Shown here: positions 1 to 10,986 of the stretch, one piece after another | Layout: the number at the start of each line of letters is the position of its first letter | Numbering within the stretch: position 1 is the stretch's first letter | Program-made: the position numbers and the translations under genes | Source of the DNA: Gryganskiella cystojenkinii | Lineage: Eukaryota; Mortierellomycota; Mortierellomycetes; Mortierellales; Mortierellaceae | Assembly: GCA_015852425.1 (NCBI GenBank) | Contig: JAAAIG010000380.1 | Location: 1-34,505 of the forward strand | Length of the DNA stretch: 34,505 bases | Direction of reading: 5' to 3' | Notes under the pieces: generated by a model | What the model was told of the DNA's origin: nothing | The model's input: the letters and a program-made list of their open reading frames with translations, nothing else | Databases searched by the model: none

Positions 1-6
1 GGGCAG

Positions 7-43
7 GTCAGTTAATAGACCGAAAAACGGTCTATTAACTGAC
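7..43. repeat. Perfect 16-bp inverted repeat (hairpin)
   Basis: Two perfectly complementary 16-base arms (7-22 and 28-43) are separated by a loop of five A residues. The arm reads GTCAGTTAATAGACCG. No gene lies nearby. It could be a terminal or internal piece of a miniature DNA transposon, or a fold-back structure; the window starts too close to it to see what lies to its left. Confidence 0.9.
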
Positions 44-48
44 TTACA

Positions 49-62
49 CTGTACATGTACAG
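49..62. repeat. 14-bp perfect palindrome beside the hairpin
   Basis: CTGTACATGTACAG is its own reverse complement and lies six bases after the 16-bp hairpin. A partial copy (GTACAG) follows at once. Function unknown; it may belong to the same mobile-element end or be a dimeric protein site. Confidence 0.7.
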
Positions 63-3000
63 TACAGCAGCTAAGAACAACCCCAGTCATTGTTAGCTCT
101 CAACTTCAAACGGAGAGGAGAGGAGTTTTTGCTCGTGTGATGGGGACGAGATGGGGTTTTCTTGAATCGAGTACGTTTAGCCCGCTGCTGGAAAGATTGG
201 TTTGAGTTTGGGCGCCGACGTCTAACCTTGACCTGCCTGCACCGCAAAAAAAACAGTGCAGTAACAGAGGAGTCTGAAGTATTGTAGCACAGACCTAACG
301 GCTTGAATAAGGTTTTCTTTGGACCGTTGAAGGGAAAAGGAAAACCAACAGTTTGGTCCACGTGCGCTTGTGATTGGTCTAAATAACTCCTGGGAATTGT
401 CCAAACGAGCGAATAGGGACAAAGATGGCGAAATCGAGTCCTCGTTGTCGGTAACGACGGACAAAAAGAGAAAATGAATAGAAAAACTAAATGCCCCCAA
501 GACGAGTCTCGATCATTGTATGTGTCAACAAGAGGGTGGTGGAGAACGAACTGGAGATGATCGATCGCTTATTTTAAAAAGTAAAGACACTTCAAGGCGA
601 TGGCTCTTGACATATATGGTCTCGTTACTTTTTAGGCAATCCAGCAGATATAACTAGGACACTCACCTGGTTCCTGATCATTTTTTTGTTTTATTTTGTC
701 GATCTCGACTGTTTTTTGCTCACGGGTGGGTACCATTTCTTATCTCTCCTCTCGGGTTGCCGTCACGGATCTTCAAATGAAGGAGTGAAAAAAAAAGAAT
801 CCGGGAGGGTGGGTATTCCTTTTTTTTAAAGTAATGGGATGATGTCCGTGTTTTCGAACGATAGTTCCGCATCGTAAAGGGTTAAAAAACGACAGTTTAC
901 GAGCCCAGTCTAAAAAGAAGCAAAAAAAAAGCGAACTGTTCAGGGCATCCATGAGCAAAGTAAAAAAAAAATCTCAAGACAACAACCCGTAAACAACATG
1001 ACTGCAAGCAAAACCAAAACGAGTCGGTGCTGCCTGATTCGCGATAATTCAACATACCCTGTACTTGTGTTTTTTGCTTCGCTTTCTCCATTTGGTTTTA
1101 TTTCGGCATCCGAACTCGAAGGCAAAAAAAATAGAGATGAAGGTGAAACCTCCTAAATGATCGATAAAAGAAAAACCTGGGGAAACATGAGGCAGAGGCT
1201 GAAGGGTCAAGCGGTAAAAAAAAACGGACTTTGACCATCTTCCTGAGATTGAAAAAAAAGTGGGTGAGCGGTGGACAAAAAAAGTCGGGGGTGTTTCTCG
1301 TGTGGCCTATTGCCCTCTTCTTGATCTAAACAGGACAGGAAAGACCATGAGATGTAGTCTTGACAAGATACAAACGAAGGACCTACGAAAGCGTCCATCC
1401 CCACCTTGAGTTAGAAGCGAACAAGAAACACATGCATCCAAATGTACTTGAGCAAATTTTTTGAGATGAGGTTCAAACATCTGCCAAACGTTCCTTTCGT
1501 TGTCGTTGCTCCTGGGAACAAAGGTTTCTCATGGACTTAGAGGAAACTCCACCCTAGGCACATTCCGTTTTTCTTCATAAAAGAACGCGTCTCGTTATTG
1601 TTCTGAAATGATAGTCTGCTTACGCCTTCGCCTTGGTTGCCCCGATCTGCTTGGGGCGCAGAGGCAGAAGAATAGAAAGATCTATTGGAAAACAACAAAA
1701 AAAGCCCACAGGGCGGGCAATAAAGAGGAGAATGAGGTTGCCGCCCGTTTTGTGGCAACAATGGAACCCTTCTTTTTTTGTTCAACCTGTCTACAAAAAG
1801 ATCATAAAGATGGCGCAAGGACAAGACAAACACCTCGTTTTTTTTACACCACAGTCGCAGAAATGGTGAATGAGTGAGCGAGCGAGAGATTGAGAGACAG
1901 GAGTGGATGGATGACAACCTTCAAACAGCTCAACATGTCTTTTTTATTTTTCGCCATCATGCCGCTCGACTCTCACGATGGTAAAGGAGATTGTGGTACT
2001 CTCCCTCCCAAACTTGGGTTCCCGCTACTTTTTTTTTTTTTTAAAAAAAAAGCTGCACTCTCCGAGGCCAGAGGGACATGAAGGGTTGGGTAAAGGGTAG
2101 CCAGACCCCTTCTTTACTAAACTACCCAAACGGATTTGTAATTTTTTTTTTATTTTTTGTCCTCCAACTCTTTATTTTTTGTTTGTGCTAACAATTGCAT
2201 GGCGGCCCTATTGATTATCGATGGAGATGCAGTTCGTTACACAACTAACCACGACCCCAGCGAGTGCGTACTGCATGTGTATGGGAGAGCAAGGAGCAGA
2301 GCTTTCTGTGGTATCTCCTCCTCCCCATCCAATTGCGAATCTACCCTTACTTCTGGTGCTGAAGGATCGTCAGGACTTGCAAAAAATGTCGCCATCGTAA
2401 AGTATGACATCTTTTTCGTTGGAACTGAAAAGCTGCCCTTTTTGTCACCGTCTGCATCTGCTGACTCGATTCATTCGCACACTCAGGGCTATATCTTGAT
2501 TATCCGAAGTCTAGGGGAATCTTAATGCTGTTAAACATACAGGGTTGTTACATTTTGTGCTCACGGTCAAAGTTTCGAAAAAAGACCAAGATATGTGTCT
2601 TCAGTCAGGGCGAAAAAAAATATGAACGATTAAATAATTTGAGATTTACCCTCTAACCACCCGGAAGAGAGAGAATACCATGGAGCGCTAGTTTGACCAC
2701 TTGCTTGTCCTCTTCTTGTACTTTGCCTTTTCTAGCCTCCAATCACGAGTCAAAAAGGGGATCGGAAGGAAAGAAACAACACCTTTCCCAAACATATGTT
2801 CCATCGACAAAAAGGCGCGACAAGTGGACGTTCCTGTCAACAATCATGCATTTGCCGACCACGGACATCATCCAGAAATGGTACTCGGCTGTTCATACGT
2901 TTTTTCTCTTTTTCTTCGCTCCTGCATCTAAAAGGATCCAGAAAATGGTATGATCCTTGGTACCTTTAAAACCGTGGTGTTGTACTAAGCGGAAAGCTGA

Positions 3001-4094
3001 ACACAAAAACAAGCAAGACAACACAAATCGAAGAGTGTGAGTCGTGTGAACGACAGCAAAAGAAGCTGAGAGCCCCCATCCATCGCGTTTTTTCGGCAAT
3101 GAAAACAAGACCTGGACCGGATCCAATTCCGCTTTCTGTCTTTCTTTCGACTGCTATTGAGCTCAGCACAATGCTCAACTGGTCCCTTTTGGTCGTGTGG
3201 TGGTCGCACAAGAAAAAAAAATGACAGGGGACAACAGCAGAAGGATAAGATTGATATGAGGGAACCCAGCTCAGTTCAGCTCAACAAAAATTCAATCGAA
3301 ACGAAAAAGAGAAAGAGAGATAGTTAATCCTCGCCACCCTTGATTGACGATGAGGGTGCAGGAAAAGTAGATAATATTTGAAGTGAGAAAACCTTTGCGC
3401 TTACATAGAGAGATTCACAGCCAACAACTAATCATAGCGACAAGGCGCTGATGACGATGATGATGATAATGAAGTGAGACGGTTGTCTGGTTGGTCTGAA
3501 GTGAACCTTTTCTCAGTCAGACTGATAAGAGGATCGCTAGAGATCTGGATGGCTAACCTGGAGACACCAAAAAAAAAGTTTCCTCTCTATCGATATGAGT
3601 TAGCAACCAGAAGAAACACAAATGGCCTGGACAGTGGCGAACTATTTTTTTTTTACCAGGGGCAAAATCTCGACAAAGAATTAGGGGACCTTGTACAGTA
3701 CCGACCTCACCCTCTTTCATAATTTTTGTCGCGTGAGTGCAAAGCTGTGCACCAGACTTTTTTCAACAGTTTGCGGCCGTCTCTTTTAAAACAAGATACA
3801 GTACAATAACACTGAGAGCCAGGTTTGGAAACGGTGGGGACTTTGACCATCCAAAAGAAAGAAGACGAGTGGTGGGATGATGACTTTCCTCCAACTTTGA
3901 TTTTTTCAAATATTTCTGGCCTTGAATTTTTTTCATACGCCCAGCGCTTGTCTGCCAGCCTCCGCTAATTGAATCGATCTTACTCCGCGACTGAATAATA
4001 ATGTTCAGCTGAAAAAAAAAAAGAGTGAATAGCAGACTGACCGCAGTTTTCAAGCTTCCGAAGATACTCTTGTTTTGTGAGGACCAGAAACAGA
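63..4094. other. Intergenic DNA, no supported gene
   Basis: Only short, low-complexity open frames are present on both strands, many running through A or T homopolymers. No splice-connected frame, tRNA or known motif was recognised. The longest ATG-started frame here (2199-2525, + strand, 108 residues) has no recognisable motif and is not called. Confidence 0.6.
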
Positions 4095-4101
4095 TATAAA
4101 A
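4095..4101 (+). promoter_or_regulatory. TATA-like box before a CT-rich leader
   Basis: TATAAAA is followed by a strongly pyrimidine-rich stretch with no ATG until 4421 on the + strand. In this window such CT-rich, ATG-poor tracts precede genes, so this may be a promoter. The next supported + gene starts at 7398, over 3 kb away, so the transcript it would drive is unknown. Confidence 0.35.
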
Positions 4102-7100
4102 GCAACCATTCGCTGTGCCACCATTCTACTCCCTTTTCCTTTTTTTCTTTCTTTTTCTTTCGGTCGTTTGTCTCTTTTCCTTGGCTTTCTCTCTCCAGTA
4201 AAGCAGTATTATCTGACCCCTTTCTCCCTCTTCTCTTCCTTCATCCTCGCTCTCAAACAATCTCTTTCTCTTCGCCTTTCTTTGATCGCTCTCTTTCTCA
4301 TCCATCGATCTTTGAAGTAAAAAAAAGGTACGAAGAAAAAGCCCTAATCCACAAAAATACAAATCCGAAATCCAGTCGATTGATAGCAGGATCACGCTTC
4401 CACGAAGCGGCCTGATAGGACACATGGAATTTAAGCAACGGTTGTGAAAATATTCGAGCGATGTTCTTCCGACCCCTTTCGCCTCGTTTCACCTCCACTT
4501 TTTTTTTTCTGCCATTAGCATTTCTCCTTTTCAACAGTTTCCTTCATTTCCATTGTCCTCGCTCATTCTTTTCTACTAATTCTTTCCCAGTCCCTTTTGT
4601 CCATTCTCTCACGCCTTATCCTCAACCAACCCTCCTTATTATATCATCGTACCTTTTGGTGTCTGTGCAACCAACTGCTGCTAGCCCGTTCCAACACACC
4701 CATCACTATATCATCTCTATTCCTGCTCAGCGCAAACGTGCACCGCATTTTTTCATTCTTTTTTTGCATTTTGCCTTTGTAAGTTTGGATCAAAAAAACC
4801 AGCGGCATAATCGTTGCCGTCATCTTTTTTTATTGATCTAAAAAAAGTCCTTGACTTTTTCTTTCTTTGATCCCAATTCTTCAACCTTTACGCTGTCTCA
4901 ATTGATCCTCCTTCTTGTTTCCTCCTCACCTGACCCTCGGTTTCTTGTACGGTAGTAGATCCCCCATGGGTCTGGGGACTCTTCATATCTCATTCTCTAA
5001 TCCCAAAAGCCCAATCTCCTCGCACTTCCAACGGCTCAGCTTTCCTCCAAAAAAAATGTCACGTTTTGTGTCACTTTTCTTCCATTGTCATGTTTCCTGA
5101 CAAGGTTTGAGTGAACCTTCGTAGGGACAAGGCTATTTGTTACTCTTTTTTGATGAGGACAGGACGACCCAAGACACATTTTTCTTTACTCGCTTCGTTC
5201 TCTCTCCCTTCTTACGTCGGTTAAGAGGTATAAAGAGAGAAAAGGCGAGAGGTACTTGTTTCTTTATAGGGAACGATGATTGAGGTGAAACAAAGTGTCG
5301 TGGTTGCATTTATGGGCGGCAACCTCTCCTCCCGTTGTTGTGTCGTTGGACAGTTTACAACACGGTCAGATCCATTATCTCGTCTTTTGCCTCGCTTCCC
5401 TTCAGTCTCTTGTTCTGTCGCTCTACTCTTCTCTTACAGCTCCTTCCCCTTCGACATTGCATATGAGCGTTGAAACTCGGGATCAGTTTTTAATCACATC
5501 CTTACGACTGACGTTTCTTACTCTCCCCTTTTTTTATCTTTTCCTCTCATTTGCCGTAGACATCCCTTTCATTGTCCTTTGCACGGGCAACGCCATCTTT
5601 AAAAAAGGCGTTCGAAAAACCGTTTCCGACAAAAGGTAAGGAAACTACCTTGAGGATAAGAAAAAAAATCGTGCTAGGCAGTAATCTCGAGACTTGTAAG
5701 ACTCCGGACTCGGACCATTGGGGAAAAGGTTGATATTGGAAGATTGGGGCAGTTCTAGAAAGCAGTAATAACGCGCCTTCTGCGAGAGTTGAGCAATCAA
5801 TGAAATCTGCTCACACGAGCATGGAAAGTGAGTTTGAGAGGAAAGAGTCGGGACCGTCGAGACGCAGGGTTCGTTTTTGGGAAATGCATAGTGGCCTGTG
5901 GGTTGTGTTCCCATTTTCATTTGTTTCTTTTCCTGCATTTCCTGCATGTGTTTTGTCTGGTCCTTTGTTGTTTTTTTTGGTCGTGTGGTGGTTGTGCAAA
6001 ATAGACAAAAATGCTGGGTCAGGGACAGTTCCCACCCACACGATCAACAAAGAAAAGTGGACGAATTTTTCGTATTGTTTATTTGCAGCTTCACAATGGA
6101 GAGGAAAGTTGAGCGATGGAGGAAGTGGTGTGTTCACAGTGAGCTCCTTGAGAGTTGTTTCTTCGAAACATTTCAGATTGCGAGCAAGAAAAAAAAGAGT
6201 AATTAGAAGGCTTGTTACTATCTATCAACATGTGTTTGGACTGCTATCATTAGCCAAACCCTTTGACAACTTTTTTCATTAGGGCAGCATAGGATAGCAT
6301 AGCATGGAGACCCCTTTCTTCCCTTCTTTCGTACCCTACATCCTTATGTGATATTCCTCTTCTCAGCCCCTCTCCTTCGCTCGAGCCAACAAATCTCGTT
6401 CTATCTCAGACCGATCATCCAGGGGTTGGTCGCGACAGATAATAGGAAAGGGGGGGGGGGGAGATCCGAGGTACAAACAAGCCTAATTTGTTAACCTGGG
6501 CTTTCCTTTTATCTTTTTCTTTTTGCCTTCTCCATCCCCTGCTTTTCCCTCTCCTTTTATGCCACGCCTCTTGCTTTCTATCGTTTTGGGAAGAAAAAGA
6601 AAGAATACCACGCACGGTTTGGTTGGGGAACTTTTATGGGTTCCGGCGTAGTTTCTCATGCTGCCTGGGCAAAGCTCCTAATTTTTTTTTCGTTTTTGCA
6701 TTATCTGGTTTATTGCTCTCAACTCAAATCATCGATGATAACTTTTTCCACAGACTTGGTCTTTTGGAGCAATTCATCAACACCAGGAAAAAAAATTAAA
6801 AAATCCGGATCCGCTAACATTTCTCTTTTGCTCTCTCGTTTCTTGCTCCTTTTCAGACACACATACACATACAAAGAACAACATCAAAAGAAACAGGAGT
6901 CGAATTAGTTTTTGTTGGTCGCACTAAAGGACGGACAAGGTAAAGAAGTTGAAAAGTAATAATAGACAACTATTTCGTTCAAGGACCCCCATCCCCTTCC
7001 CCGACGGGAAGCTGAAAGGAAAAAAACCCAGGAAAATCTCAAAAAAGGGTGGTCCTCCTTTCTTTTCGAAGACTACTATGGAAAGACTGGAAACAATTTT

Positions 7101-7397
7101 TCAGCCTCAATACAACAAAGCCCTTTTTCTGCCACGATCACCATGACGATTACTTAACACCCGATGTTCCCGCTCGGAATGGTTTTTTTTCATTGTGTTT
7201 CACTGACAAACTTGTTTCTTCTTTTCTTTCTTACAACTTTCTCCATGTCCTTCTTTCTTTTTGCTCACACGATCACATTTTTTTCTCCAGTTTCTTTTTG
7301 ATATACCCCTCGACGTTTTTTTTTATCGTCGACACCCATACCCCTTTTTCATCTCCCACATACCCCCACCCCCCATCTACAGCAAAACTCATAGACG
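4102..7397 (+). other. CT-rich upstream region of the VTC gene
   Basis: The + strand is rich in C and T at 4102-5600 and again at 7180-7397. A second TATA-like box (TATAAAG) lies at 5229-5235, a good splice donor (AG|GTAAGG) at about 5636, and a good acceptor after a CT tract at 7381-7382, just 15 bases before the VTC start. A leader intron ending at 7382 is therefore possible but unproven, since upstream ATGs occur in the 5.2-5.6 kb part. A run of twelve G residues is at 6450-6461. Confidence 0.4.
6450..6461 (+). repeat. Run of twelve G residues
   Basis: An uninterrupted poly(G) tract within the upstream region of the VTC gene. It is unusual in this AT/CT-rich setting and may vary between isolates. 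Confidence 0.85.
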
Positions 7398-10300
7398 ATG
7401 AAGTTCGGCTCACAACTTAAGGCCCATAGGGCCCCTCATTGGAAATACCACTTTGTCGATTATGACGGTCTTAAAGCCCATCTCAAATCCAAGAGCCAGG
7501 ACCGCGAATTCACAGAAGAGGATGAAGTGCAATTCATCAAACTCTTGGATGCTGAGCTCGATAAGGTAAAAAAAGGCAACAAAAATGATGTCTTTTTCAT
7601 TAGCAAATAGGCCTTTGAAAGAGAACATTGCCTCTAACATTTTTTTTCCTTCTCTTTTTCTCTCTTCTTTATCCCATTTTCCGTTTCATCTTATAGGTTG
7701 CCTCTTTCCAAACACCGAAGCTGGGCGAAGTTCAACGCCGAACCGAACACTGCGAATTCACGATCCAACAACATCAGGCTGCCACTTCTTCACGATCGCC
7801 CGACAAACTCACCTTGGCCTCCTTTGTCGTCACTGAATCCGAGATCAACAAAATCACACAGGACTTGCAGGACCTGGCTCGGTTCCAACGGTTGAACTAT
7901 ACCGCGTTCCTCAAGATTGTCAAAAAACACGACAAGCACACCGGTTTTGCTCTTCGGAGGACGTTCATGAACGGTCCACTCAAACAACAACCTTTCCACA
8001 AGGAACGGTTCGATCCCTTGGTCGGCCGTCTTTCTACCCTGTACAATATTGTACGGACAGGGACCGCGCCCGCGGTCTCGAAGGCTCGATCGATCGATTC
8101 ATCGTTGGATGAGGAAGAAGCTCATCTGCAATTGCAACGGCAATTGAACCCCGTGCTCGTCAAGAAGACCGCGTTCTGGGTCCACCCCGATTCGCTCATG
8201 GACCTCAAGATGTTGATTCTCAAGTACCTGCCTTTGGTAGTTTACGAACCAATGCCGACCCTGAACTCGTCTTCCCACCGTTCGACCTCATCTCAATTGA
8301 ATGCCTGTTTAACAAGTGAGTCCCCAGTTTCGACGATCTATCTCGACAACCCCGAGTTGGATCTTTACATGGCTCAAGTCGAACACCGGGAACGGACCGA
8401 GTCTGTCCGGTTGCGGTGGTATGGTTCCGAACGGAAACAGATCTGGGTCGAACATCAACAAAAGGATCAACAACACACTTCTTCATCCGATCAGTCATCA
8501 TCACAGGAGTCAACAACAACAGAGCCGATCGTAACGCGGCACCGGTTCCAGATCAAGTCCAAGAATGTGCCCGAATTGTTGCAAGGATCTGCCAAATTGA
8601 ACAAGATTGTGGAACAGATGCGCCGGTCCGGTCAAAAATCAGAAGAGGAAATCGAGCACTTCAAAGCCTCGACGGAACGAGTTCAGTCTCGGATTCAACA
8701 GAAAGGATTACAACCAGCTATTCAAACTTTTTTCAACCGGACCGCATTCCAAGTCCCCGGTGATGCTCGCGTCAGGATTACAATCGATACGGATGTGGTC
8801 ATGGTCCGCGAGAGAGCCGCGCCTAATCCCTCGACTCCTGCGACTTCGCTCACACCGGCCATGTCCGAGGAAACCGTTGGCTTTGAGCGACCATCCTGGG
8901 CACCGACTAAGGAGCTCAAGGCCGAGGATTATCCCTTCCCCGAGCTCGGTGAAGAGGATTCTGGTGAGATTGTCCGGTTCCCTTATGCCATCATGCAGAT
9001 CCGAACCTTGACCGATGCCCCGCAGGATGAGGATGACGAGGAGGCTGAGACGGTCAAACAGGCGATGAGCTGGGTCGATCGGATTGCCCAGAGTCATTTG
9101 GTCGAGATGGTTCCTAATTTCACGAAGGATCAACACGCTATTGCGACCCTTTACGAGTCCCGCGTGGGATTGTTGCCCTTTTGGTTGTCGGATATGGATC
9201 GCGATATCCGAAAACCTATGATGTTGACGGGTCGGGATGTGACGACGCAACAGGATTCGGCTTCCAACTCTTCGCAGGCCTCGTCCTCCAATGATTCCGT
9301 CAACTCAACCGCGACCGCGACCTCGGCCACGACCATGTCTGAGGCAGGCGGCTCTCCTCCCTCCGGGACCGGATCCAAGTCTTCTTCGTTGTCGTCTTCG
9401 TCTTCCAACCCCTTGAACATTATCAACCACATGAAGGGCAAGACCAAGGGCGGTCTCGGTGAACTTTTGCGGTCGTCAAAGTCGAAGCAAGAACAAAAGC
9501 AGCGTCGAAAATCGGTCCTCGAGGACCCTTACCAATACCATGATCTCTCGATCTCAGCCTCGTCCTCAACCAAGACCAGGATCTCGCCCCCACCCTCGGT
9601 GACCTTTCATGAGGAAGTTCAGGATCTGGTCGCGGTCAATAGGATGATGGTTGAGCGGCAGAGCGGTGCGGGTTCCTCAGAGTTTGCGACCATCAAGAAG
9701 GAACCTCATCATCCCAAGAAGAAACCCGTCGTCAGCTGCCTCAAGAAATATGGATCACAATCCAGTCTCCAAGGCCCCTTGTCGCCCCTGTCACCTGTCG
9801 ATTACAGACGCGGTCGCACCTCTACGATCTCGTCCACCTCTGGTTACGGATCTGGATATGGTTCTGGCTCGTCTTCTCAGTCTTCGCCCAACCGTCATCA
9901 AAAGCGTGTGACCTTCAAAAAGTCGCCAGCTCGTCTCTTGTTCGACAAGTGTACCGCCTGGGTCCCCATCGCGTCTGTTCGCTCCTTGCTCCGTCTCGAC
10001 ACCAAGGAGCAGGAGGAAGACATCTTGCCGTCATACTTAGTTCAGGACCTGGAGGCACAATCTCGTCGTGTCTTGCCCCGTACGCTCTCTCAATCGTCCA
10101 ACATTACCCTCGTCAGTGAGGAGCAAGAACGTAAGCGAACTCAACAGGCTCGTAGGAGAAAACTTGCGCGCTGGTTCTGGACCGGTCTGGACTGCATGAA
10201 CATTGCGTTGTTGTTTGTCGGTTTGGTCTTTGCGTTGATGAACCTTGGCGATGGTGTCGGATTGGAGGTCGCCTCCTTGTTCTTGGTCATCTCGTGTCTT

Positions 10301-10609
10301 TGCATGGGTTCCACGGTCTGGGCTCATTTGATCCGCATGGATGGCGCGCATGCTCATGATGAGGATCACAGTGAGCTGACGGATGCTGAGGACTCTGATG
10401 CCGCTCCTTACTCGACCAAGCCTGACGAGAGAACCGGCTTGTTGTCTGCAAACAATCACAGCAGCCAGTTCGAGCATGCCGGTTACCGTGGTCGTTGGGT
10501 CCGCACGAGATTGATGCCCATCGTCACGTTTGCCTGCCTCGCCACCGTCGTGGTCTTGAACGCTTGGGTCCGTGTTGGTCTTATGCCTGAACATGATGAA
10601 TCTGACTAA
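7398..10609 (+). CDS. Vacuolar transporter chaperone subunit, VTC2/VTC3 type (SPX-VTC-DUF202-like)
   Basis: Two exons, 7398-7565 and 7697-10609, joined in phase 0 across a GTAAAA...TATAG intron (131 nt), give 1026 residues. Residues 1-150 form an SPX domain: the WKYHFVDYDGLKAHLK start and FLKIVKKHDK near 127 carry the basic residues that bind inositol pyrophosphates in this family. Residues 209-560 match the VTC tunnel domain (VRLRWYG at 293, FNRTAFQVPGDARVRI at 402, SHLVEMVP at 522). Three membrane segments near 883-907, 911-936 and 995-1014 form a DUF202-like end. The VTC complex makes polyphosphate from ATP and moves it into the vacuole. Compared with yeast Vtc4 as I recall it, the metal-binding Glu is Gln (IMQIR, residue 490), the ERK motif reads VEHQQ, and PKFSK reads PNFTK. 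This points to a non-catalytic VTC2/3-type subunit. A serine-rich linker of about 300 residues makes it longer than yeast Vtc2/3. Confidence 0.93.
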
Positions 10610-10986
10610 ATCATTATTCGTTCATTCTCCCCTTCATTGTTCATATTAATCCCACCCACTTTTAAAATGTTGTTGCCTTTGTATTTTGTTCATGACCAGT
10701 CGTTTCAATGATCAGTTTTCGCAACTCATTTTGTATCTAGTTTTTGCCTTTACTTTCTTATTCACTCGCATTTTTTTTGCATCGTTTCTCGCTGTACTTA
10801 TACTTTTTTTTTGCTACCAGTCTTTTTCATCGTCCAGCATCGAAATAATAATAAAATGTCTCAATCTCTCATAATATTGATAATAACAAACATCTTTGGC
10901 TTGGTCAATGTTTTTTGAATAGGTAGTTGATAGGAGGGAGAGGTTTATTTTAGAACCAAAGCTAATTTCGAGGGGCTTCTCTCATT
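10610..10986. other. Shared 3' intergenic region (tail to tail)
   Basis: These 377 bases separate the stop codons of two convergent genes. AATAAA at 10850-10855 on the + strand is a candidate poly(A) signal for the VTC gene. AATAAA on the - strand (TTTATT at 10944-10949) lies about 38 bases past the stop of the convergent gene and may serve that one. No open frame of note. Confidence 0.6.

Noticed and set aside
2199..2525. A 108-residue ATG-started frame on the + strand
   Set aside because: No domain or splice partner seen and it lies in homopolymer-rich intergenic sequence.
4461..4841. 126-codon + strand frame starting with a hydrophobic stretch like a signal peptide
   Set aside because: Pyrimidine-rich leader sequence gives F/L/S/P by composition; no conserved features.
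5800..6282. A 160-residue ATG-started frame on the + strand with one hydrophobic stretch
   Set aside because: No recognisable motif, no homologous feel, composition like the surrounding non-coding DNA; probably chance.
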